64,000 nucleotides of DNA from Runella sp. MFBS21 (GCF_029433105.1 NZ_JARNTW010000016.1:1-64000); one strand, 5' to 3'; counted from the first letter of the stretch, positions 35,013-44,026 are shown. Made by a program: numbers and translations. Notes: generated by a model not told the origin, from the letters alone.

Positions 35013-35720
35013 TCATCTTTTAACAAATTTGGATTCTATTTTTTCTAATACTTCGGCTCGTAGGTTGCGACTTAAGGGTAGCTTCTCGTCACCTACGTGG
35101 ATTTCGTTGCCCTCTATACGGTCAATTTTACCTACCGGCACGAGGTAAGATTTATGAATTTTGACAAACTGCTCAGTAGGCAAATACTCTTCTAAACCTC
35201 TCATGGTCAAATAGGTAATGTATTTTCGCTGAGTAGTTTGTAAAACAATGTAGTTTTCTAAAGCTTTGACATACAGCAAATCTTTTATTTCTATTCGCTC
35301 GATTTTTCCGTCGCACTTCACAAAAAAATAATCAGCACTCGTAGTCAAACTTTTATTTTTTTGCTCATAAAAACCTTTGGCTTTCAAAGCAGCCTTTATA
35401 AAACGCTCAATCGAAATGGGCTTTAATAAATAATCCAACACATCCAACTCAAACCCCTCCAAAGCATATTGTGGATAGGCCGTCGTCACAATTACAGCGG
35501 GAGGATTTGGTATTTTTTTAAGAAGCTCTAGCCCACTCATTTGGGGCATCTCTATGTCCAAAAAAAGCAAATCAATCGGGTGCTGGGCCAATAGATTGAT
35601 GGCCTTTAAGGGGCTTTCGGCTTCACCTACTAGACACAGCCATTCCAAATCTTCCACAAATTCTCGCAAAATCTGACGAGCTATTGGCTCATCATCCGCT
35701 ATCAAACAATTGATTTTCAT
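35013..35720 (-). CDS. LytTR-type response regulator
   Basis: This 235-residue regulator has an N-terminal receiver domain (about 1-120), with acidic pair DDE at 9-11, phospho-acceptor Asp55 in LLFLDIEMPQMSG and KP near 101, and a C-terminal LytTR DNA-binding domain (about 135-235) with the YVKALENYIVLQT and KSYLVPVGKI segments. The start overlaps the sensor kinase stop by 4 nt, so they form one two-component system. It is back to back with a TonB-dependent receptor gene at 37093, a possible target. Confidence 0.93.
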   Translation of the reverse strand: MKINCLIADDEPIARQILREFVEDLEWLCLVGEAESPLKAINLLAQHPIDLLFLDIEMPQMSGLELLKKIPNPPAVIVTTAYPQYALEGFELDVLDYLLKPISIERFIKAALKAKGFYEQKNKSLTTSADYFFVKCDGKIERIEIKDLLYVKALENYIVLQTTQRKYITYLTMRGLEEYLPTEQFVKIHKSYLVPVGKIDRIEGNEIHVGDEKLPLSRNLRAEVLEKIESKFVKR

Positions 35721-36754
35721 AGGCTTGATTTCAAGTTTATTTTTAGAAAAACGTCAAATAATTCGTTTGTTTCCCGAATTTCGAGTTGATAACACCGAGG
35801 ATAAAGTAATTCCAATCTCCTTTTTACGTTGGCAATGCCAATGCCACTTGACGATGATTTAGGCTTCATTTGTTTTTCATTTTTAGTGTTTTTACACAAA
35901 AACACCAAAGCACCTTCTTCTGTAAACATCTGAATATCAATCACATTTAAAGCACTGACATGATCACTTACAAACTTAAAGGCGTTTTCGACAAAAGGCG
36001 AAAAAAGCAAGGGAGCTATCAAAATACCCTGTATATCCTGATGAAAATTTACCTCAACCTTCAAATTGTCATTTTTCCGTAAACGCTGAAGATTAATGTA
36101 GTTTTGGAGGTATTCTATTTCTTTTTCGATGCCTACTTTTTCTGCATTACATTCATACAACTGATACCGTAGCAAATCCGAAAACTGCACCACTAGCTGT
36201 CGTGCTATAGGGTTGGTTTTATGAATAGAGCCATAGATAAGATTTAGGGTATTAAACACCACATGTGGGTTCATCTGTGATTTGAGATATTGCAGCTCTG
36301 TTGCCAGTTGTTCATTTCTGATTTTTTGTACCAATTCTCTCTGATAAAACCACTCTCTGCTCAGCCAAATAGCCATGCTAAAAATAGCGTAAAATACCGC
36401 AATAGAGACATTATAAAAGGTATTGACCCACAATGTTTGTCGTTCGGTATCTCCCAATACATAGCCATATAGATACATATCGTGGAGATTTTTGAACAGC
36501 ACATAGGCCAGAACCAATCCTGCTAGGCTCAAAAAATATCCTCCATAACGCTTGGCATTGAACAACCTTGGAATCAATATCCACAAATTACCATAAATAA
36601 CGCCCGCCAGTAGGAGATTTCGTACCAATAACTCTCCCACAAAGTCACCCCAGCTCAGCTTGTCAATAATATAGCTGCGGTTGTAGGCATGAAATGAAAT
36701 CGTTGCCAGCCAAAACAAGACGTGGTCTATACGATATCTAAAAAGTATTTCCAT
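35717..36754 (-). CDS. LytS/YpdA-type sensor histidine kinase
   Basis: This 345-residue membrane kinase has four predicted transmembrane segments (about 12-24, 42-64, 73-90, 110-131) and a His-kinase domain of the PF06580 type. The phospho-acceptor His164 is in SQMNPHVVFNTLNLIYG, and the C-terminal ATP-binding part has NAFKF and SGIGIANVKRRLELLY. The sensing part has no large periplasmic domain, so it likely reads a membrane or intramembrane signal. It shares a 4-nt overlap with the LytTR response regulator downstream. The signal is unknown. Confidence 0.93.
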   Translation of the reverse strand: MEILFRYRIDHVLFWLATISFHAYNRSYIIDKLSWGDFVGELLVRNLLLAGVIYGNLWILIPRLFNAKRYGGYFLSLAGLVLAYVLFKNLHDMYLYGYVLGDTERQTLWVNTFYNVSIAVFYAIFSMAIWLSREWFYQRELVQKIRNEQLATELQYLKSQMNPHVVFNTLNLIYGSIHKTNPIARQLVVQFSDLLRYQLYECNAEKVGIEKEIEYLQNYINLQRLRKNDNLKVEVNFHQDIQGILIAPLLFSPFVENAFKFVSDHVSALNVIDIQMFTEEGALVFLCKNTKNEKQMKPKSSSSGIGIANVKRRLELLYPRCYQLEIRETNELFDVFLKINLKSSL

Positions 36755-37092
36755 GCTGAAAGTTAGGGAATTGCGGGGTTGTAGCCCAAATAATTTACGT
36801 CAAACATCTAAATCACTTGACGAGTGCTTTTAGGGTGCCTTTTATCAAGTATTTTTATCTTCTCACCTAAGAAATTATCTCCCTTTGCATACGCTTATTT
36901 CTTTTGTATCATCAAAGTGTCAGGGTCATAAAAGTTAACTAAAGCCCAAAAAATAGAAAGCTGATGCAACATTCTCTAAAAAAATGTCTCCTTGCTGTAA
37001 CCAATCTAAAAAAATAGAGTATTCACGACAACATCCATCCTAACCACAAAATCTATTCACTCACTCTTTTTGACAGCCAAATAATCTAAACC
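36755..37092. other. Divergent intergenic region
   Basis: This gap between the kinase gene and the TonB-dependent receptor gene must hold promoters for both. It is T- and A-rich. I see no protein-coding frame, no obvious LytTR direct repeat and no perfect TAnnTTTG box. Confidence 0.4.
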
Positions 37093-39495
37093 ATGAAACA
37101 TTTATGCTGCTTGGCCCTATTTTTAGGGCTTACGGGCTATGCTTTTGCCCAAAAATCAAAAATCACGGGTTTTATCCTTGATTCTGCATCTCGCAAACCT
37201 GTTGAATTTGCAACGGTGGCACTCTTGCAAAACAACAAAATTTTAGAAGGAGCAACTTCTGATGTAACTGGCAAATTCGTGTTTTCGAAAGTAGCTGATG
37301 GAAACTACGAAATCAGAATTACCTTCGTAGGTTATCAAGATAAGGTAGTAAATGGACTAAAAGTAAGCCAAGATAATGACCTAGATGTAGGTGTTATTTC
37401 ATTTTCACAAACCGCCCAACAACTCAATGAAGTAAGGGTGGTAGAACAAAAAGCTTTGTTTGAAGACAAACCCGACCGCTTGGTGTATAATGCCGAAAAA
37501 GACATCACAATCAAGGGAGGAAATGCGGGGGATGTATTGCGCAAAATCCCTTCGATTGCGGTAGATTTGGACGGTAACGTCGAACTCCGTGGAAGTTCAA
37601 ACATCAAAGTACTCATCAACAATAAGCCTTCCAATCTGATGGCGAAGAGTATTGCCGATGTATTGAAACTTATCCCCGCCGACGACATCAAGCAGATTGA
37701 GGTAATCACCTCACCCTCTGCCAAATACGACGCCGAAGGCACAGCGGGTATCATCAATATCATCACTAAACGAAACAACTTACAAGGCATCAATGGCAAG
37801 GCCAATACGTCTTTTGGTCGCTGGAATGATAACTACAACGGCTCGCTCAACTACCGTAAAAAAAGCTTTGGGGTATCGGCAAGAGGGGGTTTTAACAAAT
37901 GGCGTAACCTAGGCGAAAACAGCCTGACTCGTCTCTCCACCGTCGAAAGTTATCAAACCAAACTTATCCAAAATACTTCATTTAGGGGCGGTGGCGAAAA
38001 CCTTTATGGCAATATTTCGGCGGAATGGGATATTGATACCCTCAATCGTTTAAGTGCAGGACTCAACTTTTATGATGGCAAAAATGCTATGAATTTTGAC
38101 TACTTCAATGAATTTTCGAGCGGTACTGCCACTCCATCCTTGTTTACCCGAAAATTATATCGCATTTATGATTGGGACGGGGGCACGCTCAACATTGACT
38201 ATAATAAGACTTTCAAAAAGCCTAAAAAAGAATTTAACGTTCTGACTATGTTTTCGAAAGAAGCAGAAGATAGTTATTACAACCTCGATCAGCTCAACGC
38301 CGAAAACATTATTTATTACCGCGAAAAAAGCCCTAATGTAAGCCGCAATTATGAAGGGACTATCCAAATAGATTTTACCAATCCGCTTGATAGCGTCAGT
38401 ACCTTAGAAGTCGGGGCCAAAAGTATTTTGAGAAATGTAAAAAGCGACTATCGGGTAGCCACTGCCCTCGACGGAAGTGATGATTTTCAGGATGTGCCCG
38501 CACTTGCCAATGTCTTTGATTATAACCAGCAAGTAGCCTCTGCTTACCTTGCCTACTCGCGTACTTCCAAAAACAAATGGAGTATCAATGCCGGCGCTCG
38601 CTATGAGCATACTTTTATTCAAGCAGAGTTTTTGGCGGGTAAGGTGCCTTTCTCAAACAATTATGGCAACCTCATTCCCAATGTCAGTATTTCGAGAAAT
38701 TTACCAAAAAACCAAAAATTAAAACTCAGCTACTCACAGCGAATCCAGCGCCCTATGCTTTGGTTTTTAAATCCTTACGTAAATGCGAGTGAGCCTCAGT
38801 CAACCTATTCGGGCAATCCTTATCTCAACCCCGAACTAACCCACAGCGCTGAAGCAAGCTATAACGTTTATATCAAAGAGTCATCGGTGAATGCCACCTT
38901 TTTCATGCGCCAAACCAACAATGCCATCGAACGCATCCGTACCGTAGATAGCGAAGGAGTGTCTAATTTGACTTTCCAGAATATTTCTCAAAATATCTCC
39001 TACGGACTCACGCTGAGTGGTTCGGCCAAAATCAAGAAAAAATTCACTTCTAATGGCTCTATCAATTTGTATTATAACATCCTCAATAGTCCTGCCCTAC
39101 AGGCTCAAAACTCCAATTGGATGTACCGCCTCAACCTTAATTCTACCTACGATTTTGGGAAAGGCTTAAAAGCGCAATTCTTTGGCTTTTTCAATTCACC
39201 AAGGGTAATGCTGCAAGGCAAAATCGGAGGCTATGCCTATTACAATGTAGCTTTACAAAAAGAAATCTTAAAGAAAAAAGGCTCTGTTAGTCTAGGGCTA
39301 GACAACTTTTTTGCCCCTTATATCGAACAAAAAATTCAATTTTCCTCCCCTACTTTTGTCCAAGATGGTATGAGTCGGTTCTTCAATCGGGGTTGGCGAG
39401 TAAGTTTTTCTTATGAATTTGGAAAAATGAGCAGCCAACCTCAGCGCAGTAAGAAAAGCATCAACAACGATGATAAAAAAGGCGGCGAAAACTAA
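37093..39495 (+). CDS. TonB-dependent receptor, outer membrane beta-barrel family
   Basis: This 800-residue outer-membrane protein has a signal peptide (to YAFAQK), a carboxypeptidase-regulatory-like domain (about 24-105, VEFATVALL and GATSDVTGKFVFSKVADGNYEIRITFVGYQ), a TonB plug domain (about 130-225, with DVLRKIPSIAVDLDGNVELRG) and a beta-barrel (about 230-785). This is the outer membrane beta-barrel family type common in Bacteroidota, without a SusD partner next to it. Its C-terminal tail (SQPQRSKKSINNDDKKGGEN) is unusually basic and polar. The ligand is unknown; a metal-chelate or peptide is possible. Confidence 0.93.
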   Translation: MKHLCCLALFLGLTGYAFAQKSKITGFILDSASRKPVEFATVALLQNNKILEGATSDVTGKFVFSKVADGNYEIRITFVGYQDKVVNGLKVSQDNDLDVGVISFSQTAQQLNEVRVVEQKALFEDKPDRLVYNAEKDITIKGGNAGDVLRKIPSIAVDLDGNVELRGSSNIKVLINNKPSNLMAKSIADVLKLIPADDIKQIEVITSPSAKYDAEGTAGIINIITKRNNLQGINGKANTSFGRWNDNYNGSLNYRKKSFGVSARGGFNKWRNLGENSLTRLSTVESYQTKLIQNTSFRGGGENLYGNISAEWDIDTLNRLSAGLNFYDGKNAMNFDYFNEFSSGTATPSLFTRKLYRIYDWDGGTLNIDYNKTFKKPKKEFNVLTMFSKEAEDSYYNLDQLNAENIIYYREKSPNVSRNYEGTIQIDFTNPLDSVSTLEVGAKSILRNVKSDYRVATALDGSDDFQDVPALANVFDYNQQVASAYLAYSRTSKNKWSINAGARYEHTFIQAEFLAGKVPFSNNYGNLIPNVSISRNLPKNQKLKLSYSQRIQRPMLWFLNPYVNASEPQSTYSGNPYLNPELTHSAEASYNVYIKESSVNATFFMRQTNNAIERIRTVDSEGVSNLTFQNISQNISYGLTLSGSAKIKKKFTSNGSINLYYNILNSPALQAQNSNWMYRLNLNSTYDFGKGLKAQFFGFFNSPRVMLQGKIGGYAYYNVALQKEILKKKGSVSLGLDNFFAPYIEQKIQFSSPTFVQDGMSRFFNRGWRVSFSYEFGKMSSQPQRSKKSINNDDKKGGEN

Positions 39496-39557
39496 GACGC
39501 CTTTGTGGTAATACGCTTTCTTGAGAGGAGATTTTCAGATTATTTATAAAAAAACAA

Positions 39558-40163
39558 ATGAAAAAGCTGACCTTAACTTTGATGTGTACCGCTATCATTT
39601 CAGTAGGTTATTGTCAAAAAATAGGGGGTGGTTGCGAAGATTGCGAGCTGATGTTTGAAGGTATTCCTGAGCAGCTGCATTGGCAAACCACCCTCGCCTC
39701 TCCCAAAGAAGAAGGCGAACGTATGATGATTAGCGGTACGATTTACCAAAAAGACGGTAAAACACCAGCGGCGGGCGTTATCTTGTACGTATATCATACG
39801 GATGTAAAAGGTGAATACAAACCTGCCGCTGCCCAAAAGCACGGGCGGCGGCATGGACATCTTCGTGGATGGATGAAGACCGACGCCCAAGGGCGCTATC
39901 AGTTTAGTACGATTCGCCCAGCGGCGTATCCTAATCAGCGATTTGCGGCCCATATCCATCCTATCATCAAGGAATCGAAAAAAAATGAATATTGGATTGA
40001 CGAATATCAGTTTGAAGATGACCCACTCCTTACCCAAAAAGACTTACAAAATGCCCAAAATCGCGGCGGTTCGGGCATTATCAAACTAACCAAAAATGAA
40101 AAAGGTATCTGGATTGGCAAAAGAGATATAACTTTAGGAAAAAATATTCCTAATTACTATTAA
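39558..40163 (+). CDS. Exported intradiol ring-cleavage dioxygenase-like protein
   Basis: This 201-residue protein starts with a signal peptide (to GYCQK) and has the fold and motif of the protocatechuate 3,4-dioxygenase beta family: ILYVYHTDVKGEY, GWMKTDAQGRYQFSTIRPAAYPNQRFAAHIHP, where Tyr (YP) and His (HIH) are the likely Fe(III) ligands. The second Tyr ligand in YHTD is also plausible. Known intradiol enzymes cleave catechols in the cytosol; this exported subgroup has an unsettled role and may act on periplasmic or extracellular phenolics. It lies 62 bp after the TonB receptor gene and 15 bp before a LysE exporter, a probable operon. Confidence 0.88.
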   Translation: MKKLTLTLMCTAIISVGYCQKIGGGCEDCELMFEGIPEQLHWQTTLASPKEEGERMMISGTIYQKDGKTPAAGVILYVYHTDVKGEYKPAAAQKHGRRHGHLRGWMKTDAQGRYQFSTIRPAAYPNQRFAAHIHPIIKESKKNEYWIDEYQFEDDPLLTQKDLQNAQNRGGSGIIKLTKNEKGIWIGKRDITLGKNIPNYY

Positions 40164-40178
40164 CTCCTATCTCTTCAG

Positions 40179-40811
40179 ATGAATGCTAGCGATTTTTTGC
40201 TTTTTGCTTTTGCTACCCTAATGCTCAACCTCACCCCCGGTGCCGACATGATATACGTCGCTACGCGTAGTACGACCCAAGGCACTAAAGCAGGAATCGT
40301 ATCGGCATTGGGGATTGCAGGGGGGTGTTTAATTCATACCTTAGCTGCTGTTTTGGGACTATCGGTACTCATCGCAAAGTCGGCGGTGGCTTTCAATATC
40401 GTTAAGTTTCTGGGAGTGGGCTATTTGTGTTATTTAGGTATCACTGCTTTGTTAGATAAAAGTCACTTGTCAACAAGCACTAAAGTAGAAGTAATTCCGC
40501 TCAAAAAAATCTTTTGGCAGGGTGTTTATACCAATACCCTTAATCCCAAAGTAGCGTTGTTTTTCTTGGCTTTTTTGCCACAATTTGCGCACGTAGAGGC
40601 CGAAAACTTCAAATGGCAAATCTTATTTTTGGGAGTTTGGTTTAACTTATCAGGGACGTTGGTAAACGGTTTAGTGGCGGTTGTGTTTGGAAAAGCTGGT
40701 AATTATTTCAACAAACTCCCCCATTTTGCGCGTCTTCAAAACAAAATTACTGGCATCATGATGATTGGCTTAGGGGCCTATTTGGCTTTTGCAAAAAAGG
40801 CTAATTCCTAA
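40179..40811 (+). CDS. LysE family translocator
   Basis: This 210-residue inner-membrane protein has six hydrophobic helices and the LysE/RhtB signature near the N-terminus (NLTPGADMIYVATRSTTQGTKAGIVSALGIAGG, about 17-49). Other family features are NPKVALFFLAFLPQF (about 122-136) and a C-terminal GLGAYLAF. Members export amino acids such as lysine, threonine or homoserine and related compounds. It ends the operon with the dioxygenase-like gene, followed by a hairpin terminator. The substrate is not readable. Confidence 0.9.
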   Translation: MNASDFLLFAFATLMLNLTPGADMIYVATRSTTQGTKAGIVSALGIAGGCLIHTLAAVLGLSVLIAKSAVAFNIVKFLGVGYLCYLGITALLDKSHLSTSTKVEVIPLKKIFWQGVYTNTLNPKVALFFLAFLPQFAHVEAENFKWQILFLGVWFNLSGTLVNGLVAVVFGKAGNYFNKLPHFARLQNKITGIMMIGLGAYLAFAKKANS

Positions 40812-40823
40812 CGCTATTCATAG

Positions 40824-40856
40824 AAAAGGGGAAACCCTTACGGACTTCCCCCTTTT
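40824..40856. terminator. Bidirectional terminator
   Basis: AAAAGGGGAA (40824-40833) pairs with TTCCCCCTTTT (40846-40856), with one bulged C. It lies between the convergent LysE gene and the acidic-protein gene and can serve both. Confidence 0.65.
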
Positions 40857-40877
40857 GTATTGGCTTGCTCGATGGGT

Positions 40878-41429
40878 TTATTCGTCGTCTTCGTCGCTCG
40901 TAAACGAATAAAGAGTCGTGTCCAATTTCAGACGGCCACTGTTAAAATCCTCGATAAATTTTGAAACTACGTCGTCCGTAATGGCTTCTACATTCAAACT
41001 AGCATCTAGTCCTACGCCATATTCAAAATCGGTTTCAATCTCCAAGTGTTCTTTCACTTTTACCGCTTCTTCTTCTTCGAAGGTTTCGATCAATTCGGTG
41101 ATTAGCTCTTCGGCTTCTTCTTCCTCTTCAGGGCTCATGTTAAAACCGGGACCACGCTCATCAAGAGGCAAGTATTTAGGATATACCTTTTGGGCTTGTT
41201 CTACGGCTTTTTCATATACCAAACTACTATGATGTAAGCGTAGGGTATAAATAATTGCATCGTAAATAACCTCTTGGCCTTTATAATTTCCAACAAACTG
41301 CACATGTGCCAGCTCGCCTTGGTCGGCCATACTATCTTCTTCATCATCACAATGAACAAAATTGGTACCGGCTTCGCGGCATTCTTCTTTGAGAAGTTCT
41401 ATTTCTTCGGGACTATATCCGTCATTCAT
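40878..41429 (-). CDS. Acidic hypothetical protein
   Basis: This 183-residue, strongly acidic protein is of no family I recognise. It has an N-terminal helix MNDGYSPEEIELLKEE, a CDDEEDSMADQGE stretch, a folded-looking middle (HVQFVGNYKGQEVIYDAIIYTLRLHHSSLVYEKA), a long Glu-rich helix (SPEEEEEAEELITELIETFEEEEA, about 102-125) and an acidic C-terminal end (SDEDDE). The heavy charge suggests a soluble cytosolic protein that binds a basic partner. No signal peptide or catalytic motif is visible. It stands alone with its own terminator. Confidence 0.8.
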   Translation of the reverse strand: MNDGYSPEEIELLKEECREAGTNFVHCDDEEDSMADQGELAHVQFVGNYKGQEVIYDAIIYTLRLHHSSLVYEKAVEQAQKVYPKYLPLDERGPGFNMSPEEEEEAEELITELIETFEEEEAVKVKEHLEIETDFEYGVGLDASLNVEAITDDVVSKFIEDFNSGRLKLDTTLYSFTSDEDDE

Positions 41430-41728
41430 AATATTGTCTGATTTTATTGATGAAGTAAAATAACCGAATCATTAGGGGAAATCAAAGAATATATGACAAA
41501 TTTGGAGCAAATAAGCAGTTGATACCCATGAAAGATTTTTTTAAAGACAACCTTAGAGTGGTCGAGCTTGCTAGCGTGTTGGCAGGGCCGGCAGTGGGCA
41601 TGTTTTTTGCCGAACTTGGGGCAGAAGTTATCAAAATCGAAAACAAAAAAACGGGAGGTGATATGACTCGCACTTGGAAACTCCCCTCCGAAAATCCAGT
41701 CTTTTCTTTCTCGGCTTACTATGCAAGT

Positions 41729-41900
41729 TTGACTACTCCCCCGCATGAATGACGGGGGATTCTTGCGAAAGATTCGAGCTACTGCCCCGTCTTAGCTCGC
41801 AACGGATGAGTCCCCACCCGGAATATCTTAGAGAGTCCAAAGTTGCGGATATTGATTGCCGCATTCAGGTCTCTATCATGTTTGGTTTCACACTTTGCAC
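41729..41900 (-). ncRNA. Predicted omega-RNA (reRNA) of TnpB
   Basis: In IS200/IS605 elements the TnpB guide RNA overlaps the tnpB 3' end and the right end, and its guide is the flanking host DNA. Here the scaffold would run on the minus strand from within tnpB to 41729, and the guide from 41728 downwards, beginning ACTTGCATAGTAAGCC. The upstream boundary is a guess. Confidence 0.5.
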
Positions 41901-42927
41901 AAGTCCACTCCCGTTCCGAAAGAACGAGTTCGCCTTTGTGTTGACCACAGCTTGAACAGATTTTAGAACTTGGCTCAAAGCGACCTATCTGTTCAAAGTT
42001 CTTACCATACCACTCGCATTTATACCGGACTTGGTTTTCAAACATACTCCATCCCACGTCGGCAATCGAACGGGATAGGTTCTTGTTTTTAACCATTCCG
42101 ACAATATTCAAATCTTCCATCACGACTGTATCGAACTGCTTGACTATCGCAGTTGATGTTTTGTGGAGAAAGTCTTTGCGTTGGTTGCTTACTTTCTCAT
42201 GGAGTTTAGCAACTACTAAGTTTTGCTTTTGATAGCCTTTACTTTGCTCTTTTGCCCCTTTGCGGAACCGACGTTTAAGCGTTCGTTGCTCAACCCGCAA
42301 TCGTTTTAGAGAATGAAACAGAAACTTAGGGTTATCAATCTTGCTTCCATCTGACAGCGTAGCAAAGTGTTTAAGACCCACATCAATTCCAACGGCAGTA
42401 TGGCCAACCATTGGATTCTTTACGGCAGCAGCTTGTCCAGTCTCAACCAGAATAGAGACAAAGTATTTGCCTGGTGGTGTTTTGCTAACGGTAGCATTGC
42501 GGATAGTACCATTGAATCCTCTGGAAACAATCAACTTTACCCATTTCAACTTGGGCAGAAACAATGCCCCGGCTTCCCAATCAACCTTTACGCCTTGTGG
42601 AACGTGAAAAGATTGTTTGTGTCGCTTTGATTTAAAGCGAGGGAATTTAGCCCGACCCTTAAAGAAGTTGGAGAACGCATTATCCAGATTGGAAATGGCG
42701 TGTTGAAGGGCATGAGTAGGTGATTCATAGAGCCACTCAAATTCGGTTTTCAACTCGGTTAACTGTTTCATCAAATCAAAGCAGTTAACCGACACGCCTT
42801 TGGTATAAACGTGTATCTTGGTTTCTAAGGCAAGATTGTACACGAATCGACATGACCCCATGATTTGATTCAGGTGGTTAGTCTGTTCAGGGGTCGGAGC
42901 CAACTCGTATTTAAACGCCTTTAACAT
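41779..42927 (-). CDS. tnpB: TnpB, RNA-guided nuclease of an IS605-type element
   Basis: This 382-residue protein has the normal length of TnpB. The RuvC-type nuclease residues are all visible: Asp182 in VGIDVGLKHFA, Glu271 in VVMEDLNIVG and Asp353 in HDRDLNAAINI. The zinc finger has Cys324/327 (CSSCG) and Cys343/346 (CAKC). The N-terminal half is the wedge/REC-like domain with LKAFKYELAPT and the RFKSK segment. The start is the ATG at 42927; the upstream in-frame ATG at 42957 lies in a hairpin and would precede the conserved LKAFKY. It should cut DNA next to the TTGAC motif when guided by its omega-RNA. Confidence 0.94.
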   Translation of the reverse strand: MLKAFKYELAPTPEQTNHLNQIMGSCRFVYNLALETKIHVYTKGVSVNCFDLMKQLTELKTEFEWLYESPTHALQHAISNLDNAFSNFFKGRAKFPRFKSKRHKQSFHVPQGVKVDWEAGALFLPKLKWVKLIVSRGFNGTIRNATVSKTPPGKYFVSILVETGQAAAVKNPMVGHTAVGIDVGLKHFATLSDGSKIDNPKFLFHSLKRLRVEQRTLKRRFRKGAKEQSKGYQKQNLVVAKLHEKVSNQRKDFLHKTSTAIVKQFDTVVMEDLNIVGMVKNKNLSRSIADVGWSMFENQVRYKCEWYGKNFEQIGRFEPSSKICSSCGQHKGELVLSEREWTCAKCETKHDRDLNAAINIRNFGLSKIFRVGTHPLRAKTGQ

Positions 42928-42942
42928 ACCCAAAGATACGCA

Positions 42943-42973
42943 TTTTGCAATAAACAAAAAAAGTATTGCAAAA
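42943..42973. repeat. Inverted repeat upstream of tnpB
   Basis: TTTTGCAATA (42943-42952) and TATTGCAAAA (42964-42973) form a 10-bp stem. It lies just upstream of the tnpB start, between the left-end hairpin and the gene, and may be an expression control structure. Confidence 0.5.
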
Positions 42974-44026
42974 ATAAAATCGGATTCGTGCGCTCGGCCT
43001 AAAGGACCGGGGCTTGCGTCGCCTGTAATTTATCGTCAATTGGAACAAAACTAGCTTCTTATTAGATTTAGAAAACCCCACTGACCGGCAGCAGCTTTAT
43101 GATATTATTGAAACCGCCGACATCGTCATTAGTAATTATCGCCTACAAGTTGCCCAAAAATTAGGCGTAGACTATGCCACTCTTTCGGCGTTAAATTCGT
43201 CTCTTATCTTTGCCCAACTCAACGCCTTCGATTCCGAAAGCGAACGCCCCGCTTTCGACGTAGTACTCCAAGCCGAAGCGGGTTTTATGTACATGAATGG
43301 CGAAGCTGACGGGCCTCCTATCAAGATGCCCGTTGCTTTGATTGATGTCTTAGCAGCTCACCAACTCAAAGAAGGGATTTTACTCGCCCTACTTCGCCGC
43401 ACCCAAACCGGAAAAGGAGCCTTCGTACAAACCTCTTTGTTTGAAGCCGCAGTAGCTTCTTTGGTCAATCAAGCTACCAACTGGCTCATGGGTGGATATA
43501 TCCCTCAACGCATGGGAACTCAACATCCCAATATCGCTCCCTACGGCGACCTATATACTTGTAGCGATGGGCAGCAGATTGTATTGGCCGTAGGCACCGA
43601 AAAACAGTTTGCTCATTTGTGCTATCAACTAAAGCTAGAAGCCTTATTGGAAGACCTACGATTTGACACCAATGCTGCTAGAGTGAAAAATCGGGCAGTA
43701 GTACTAAACGCCCTATTGTCTGAGAAAATTTCTGTACAGGAATCCTCTATTTTGTTGCAAAATCTTGAAAAACAAGGAGTTCCTTCGGCATCCATTCGCA
43801 ATATGCAGCAGGTATTTACGCTCCCTGCTGCACAATCCATGATTTTGGAAGAAACTTGGCCCGACGGCACTCTGAGCCAACGCGTCAAAACGGTAGCGTT
43901 TGAAATACAAGCTTAAACTTTTTAAACTAATTCCAAAACACAATTTTAATAAATTACCGCCTTACTGTAACTTACACACCCAAGTGAAGTATCTTTTACA
44001 AATGCCATCTCTAATCTGCTTCACTT

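Larger units (their letters stand above)
41729..43034 (-). mobile_element. IS200/IS605-type TnpB-only element (IS1341-like)
   Basis: This 1306-bp element carries one gene, tnpB, and no Y1 transposase (TnpA). Its ends are set by the interrupted CoA-transferase frame. On the minus strand the host reads TTGAC just before the left end (43035-43039 in plus orientation GTCAA), an IS605-type target motif, with no target duplication. The right end on the minus strand finishes with ...GTAGTCAA at 41729. A right-end hairpin (41738-41758, CCCCCG/CGGGGG) and a left-end hairpin (42995-43009, CGGCC/GGaCCG) fit single-stranded transposition. It needs TnpA supplied in trans. Confidence 0.92.
41528..43916 (+). 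pseudogene. CaiB/BaiF CoA-transferase, interrupted by a TnpB element
   Basis: The gene is split into 41528-41728 (67 codons, MKDFFKDNLRVVELASVLAG to SFSAYYAS) and 43035-43916 (VNWNKTSFLLDLENP to the stop). Joining them restores one frame of 360 codons with no frameshift, the length of class III CoA-transferases. The rejoined junction encodes YYASVNWNKTSF, a typical family motif, and ALIDVLAAHQ carries the probable catalytic Asp in the second part. The enzyme would move CoA between carboxylic acids. The gap is exactly the 1306-bp element at 41729-43034. The downstream part still has an open frame, so the insertion seems recent. Confidence 0.92.

Noticed and set aside
35717-36754. Kinase gene as part of the susC locus regulation
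   Set aside because: It lies about 10 kb away and has its own coupled response regulator; no hybrid sensor features of PUL regulators are present.
41779-42957. TnpB considered as a Cas12 effector
   Set aside because: The protein is only about 382 residues, lies within IS605-type ends, and no CRISPR repeats are present in the window.
42928-42957. Upstream ATG at 42957 as the tnpB start
   Set aside because: The 10 extra residues overlap a 10-bp inverted repeat and precede the conserved LKAFKYEL start of TnpB.
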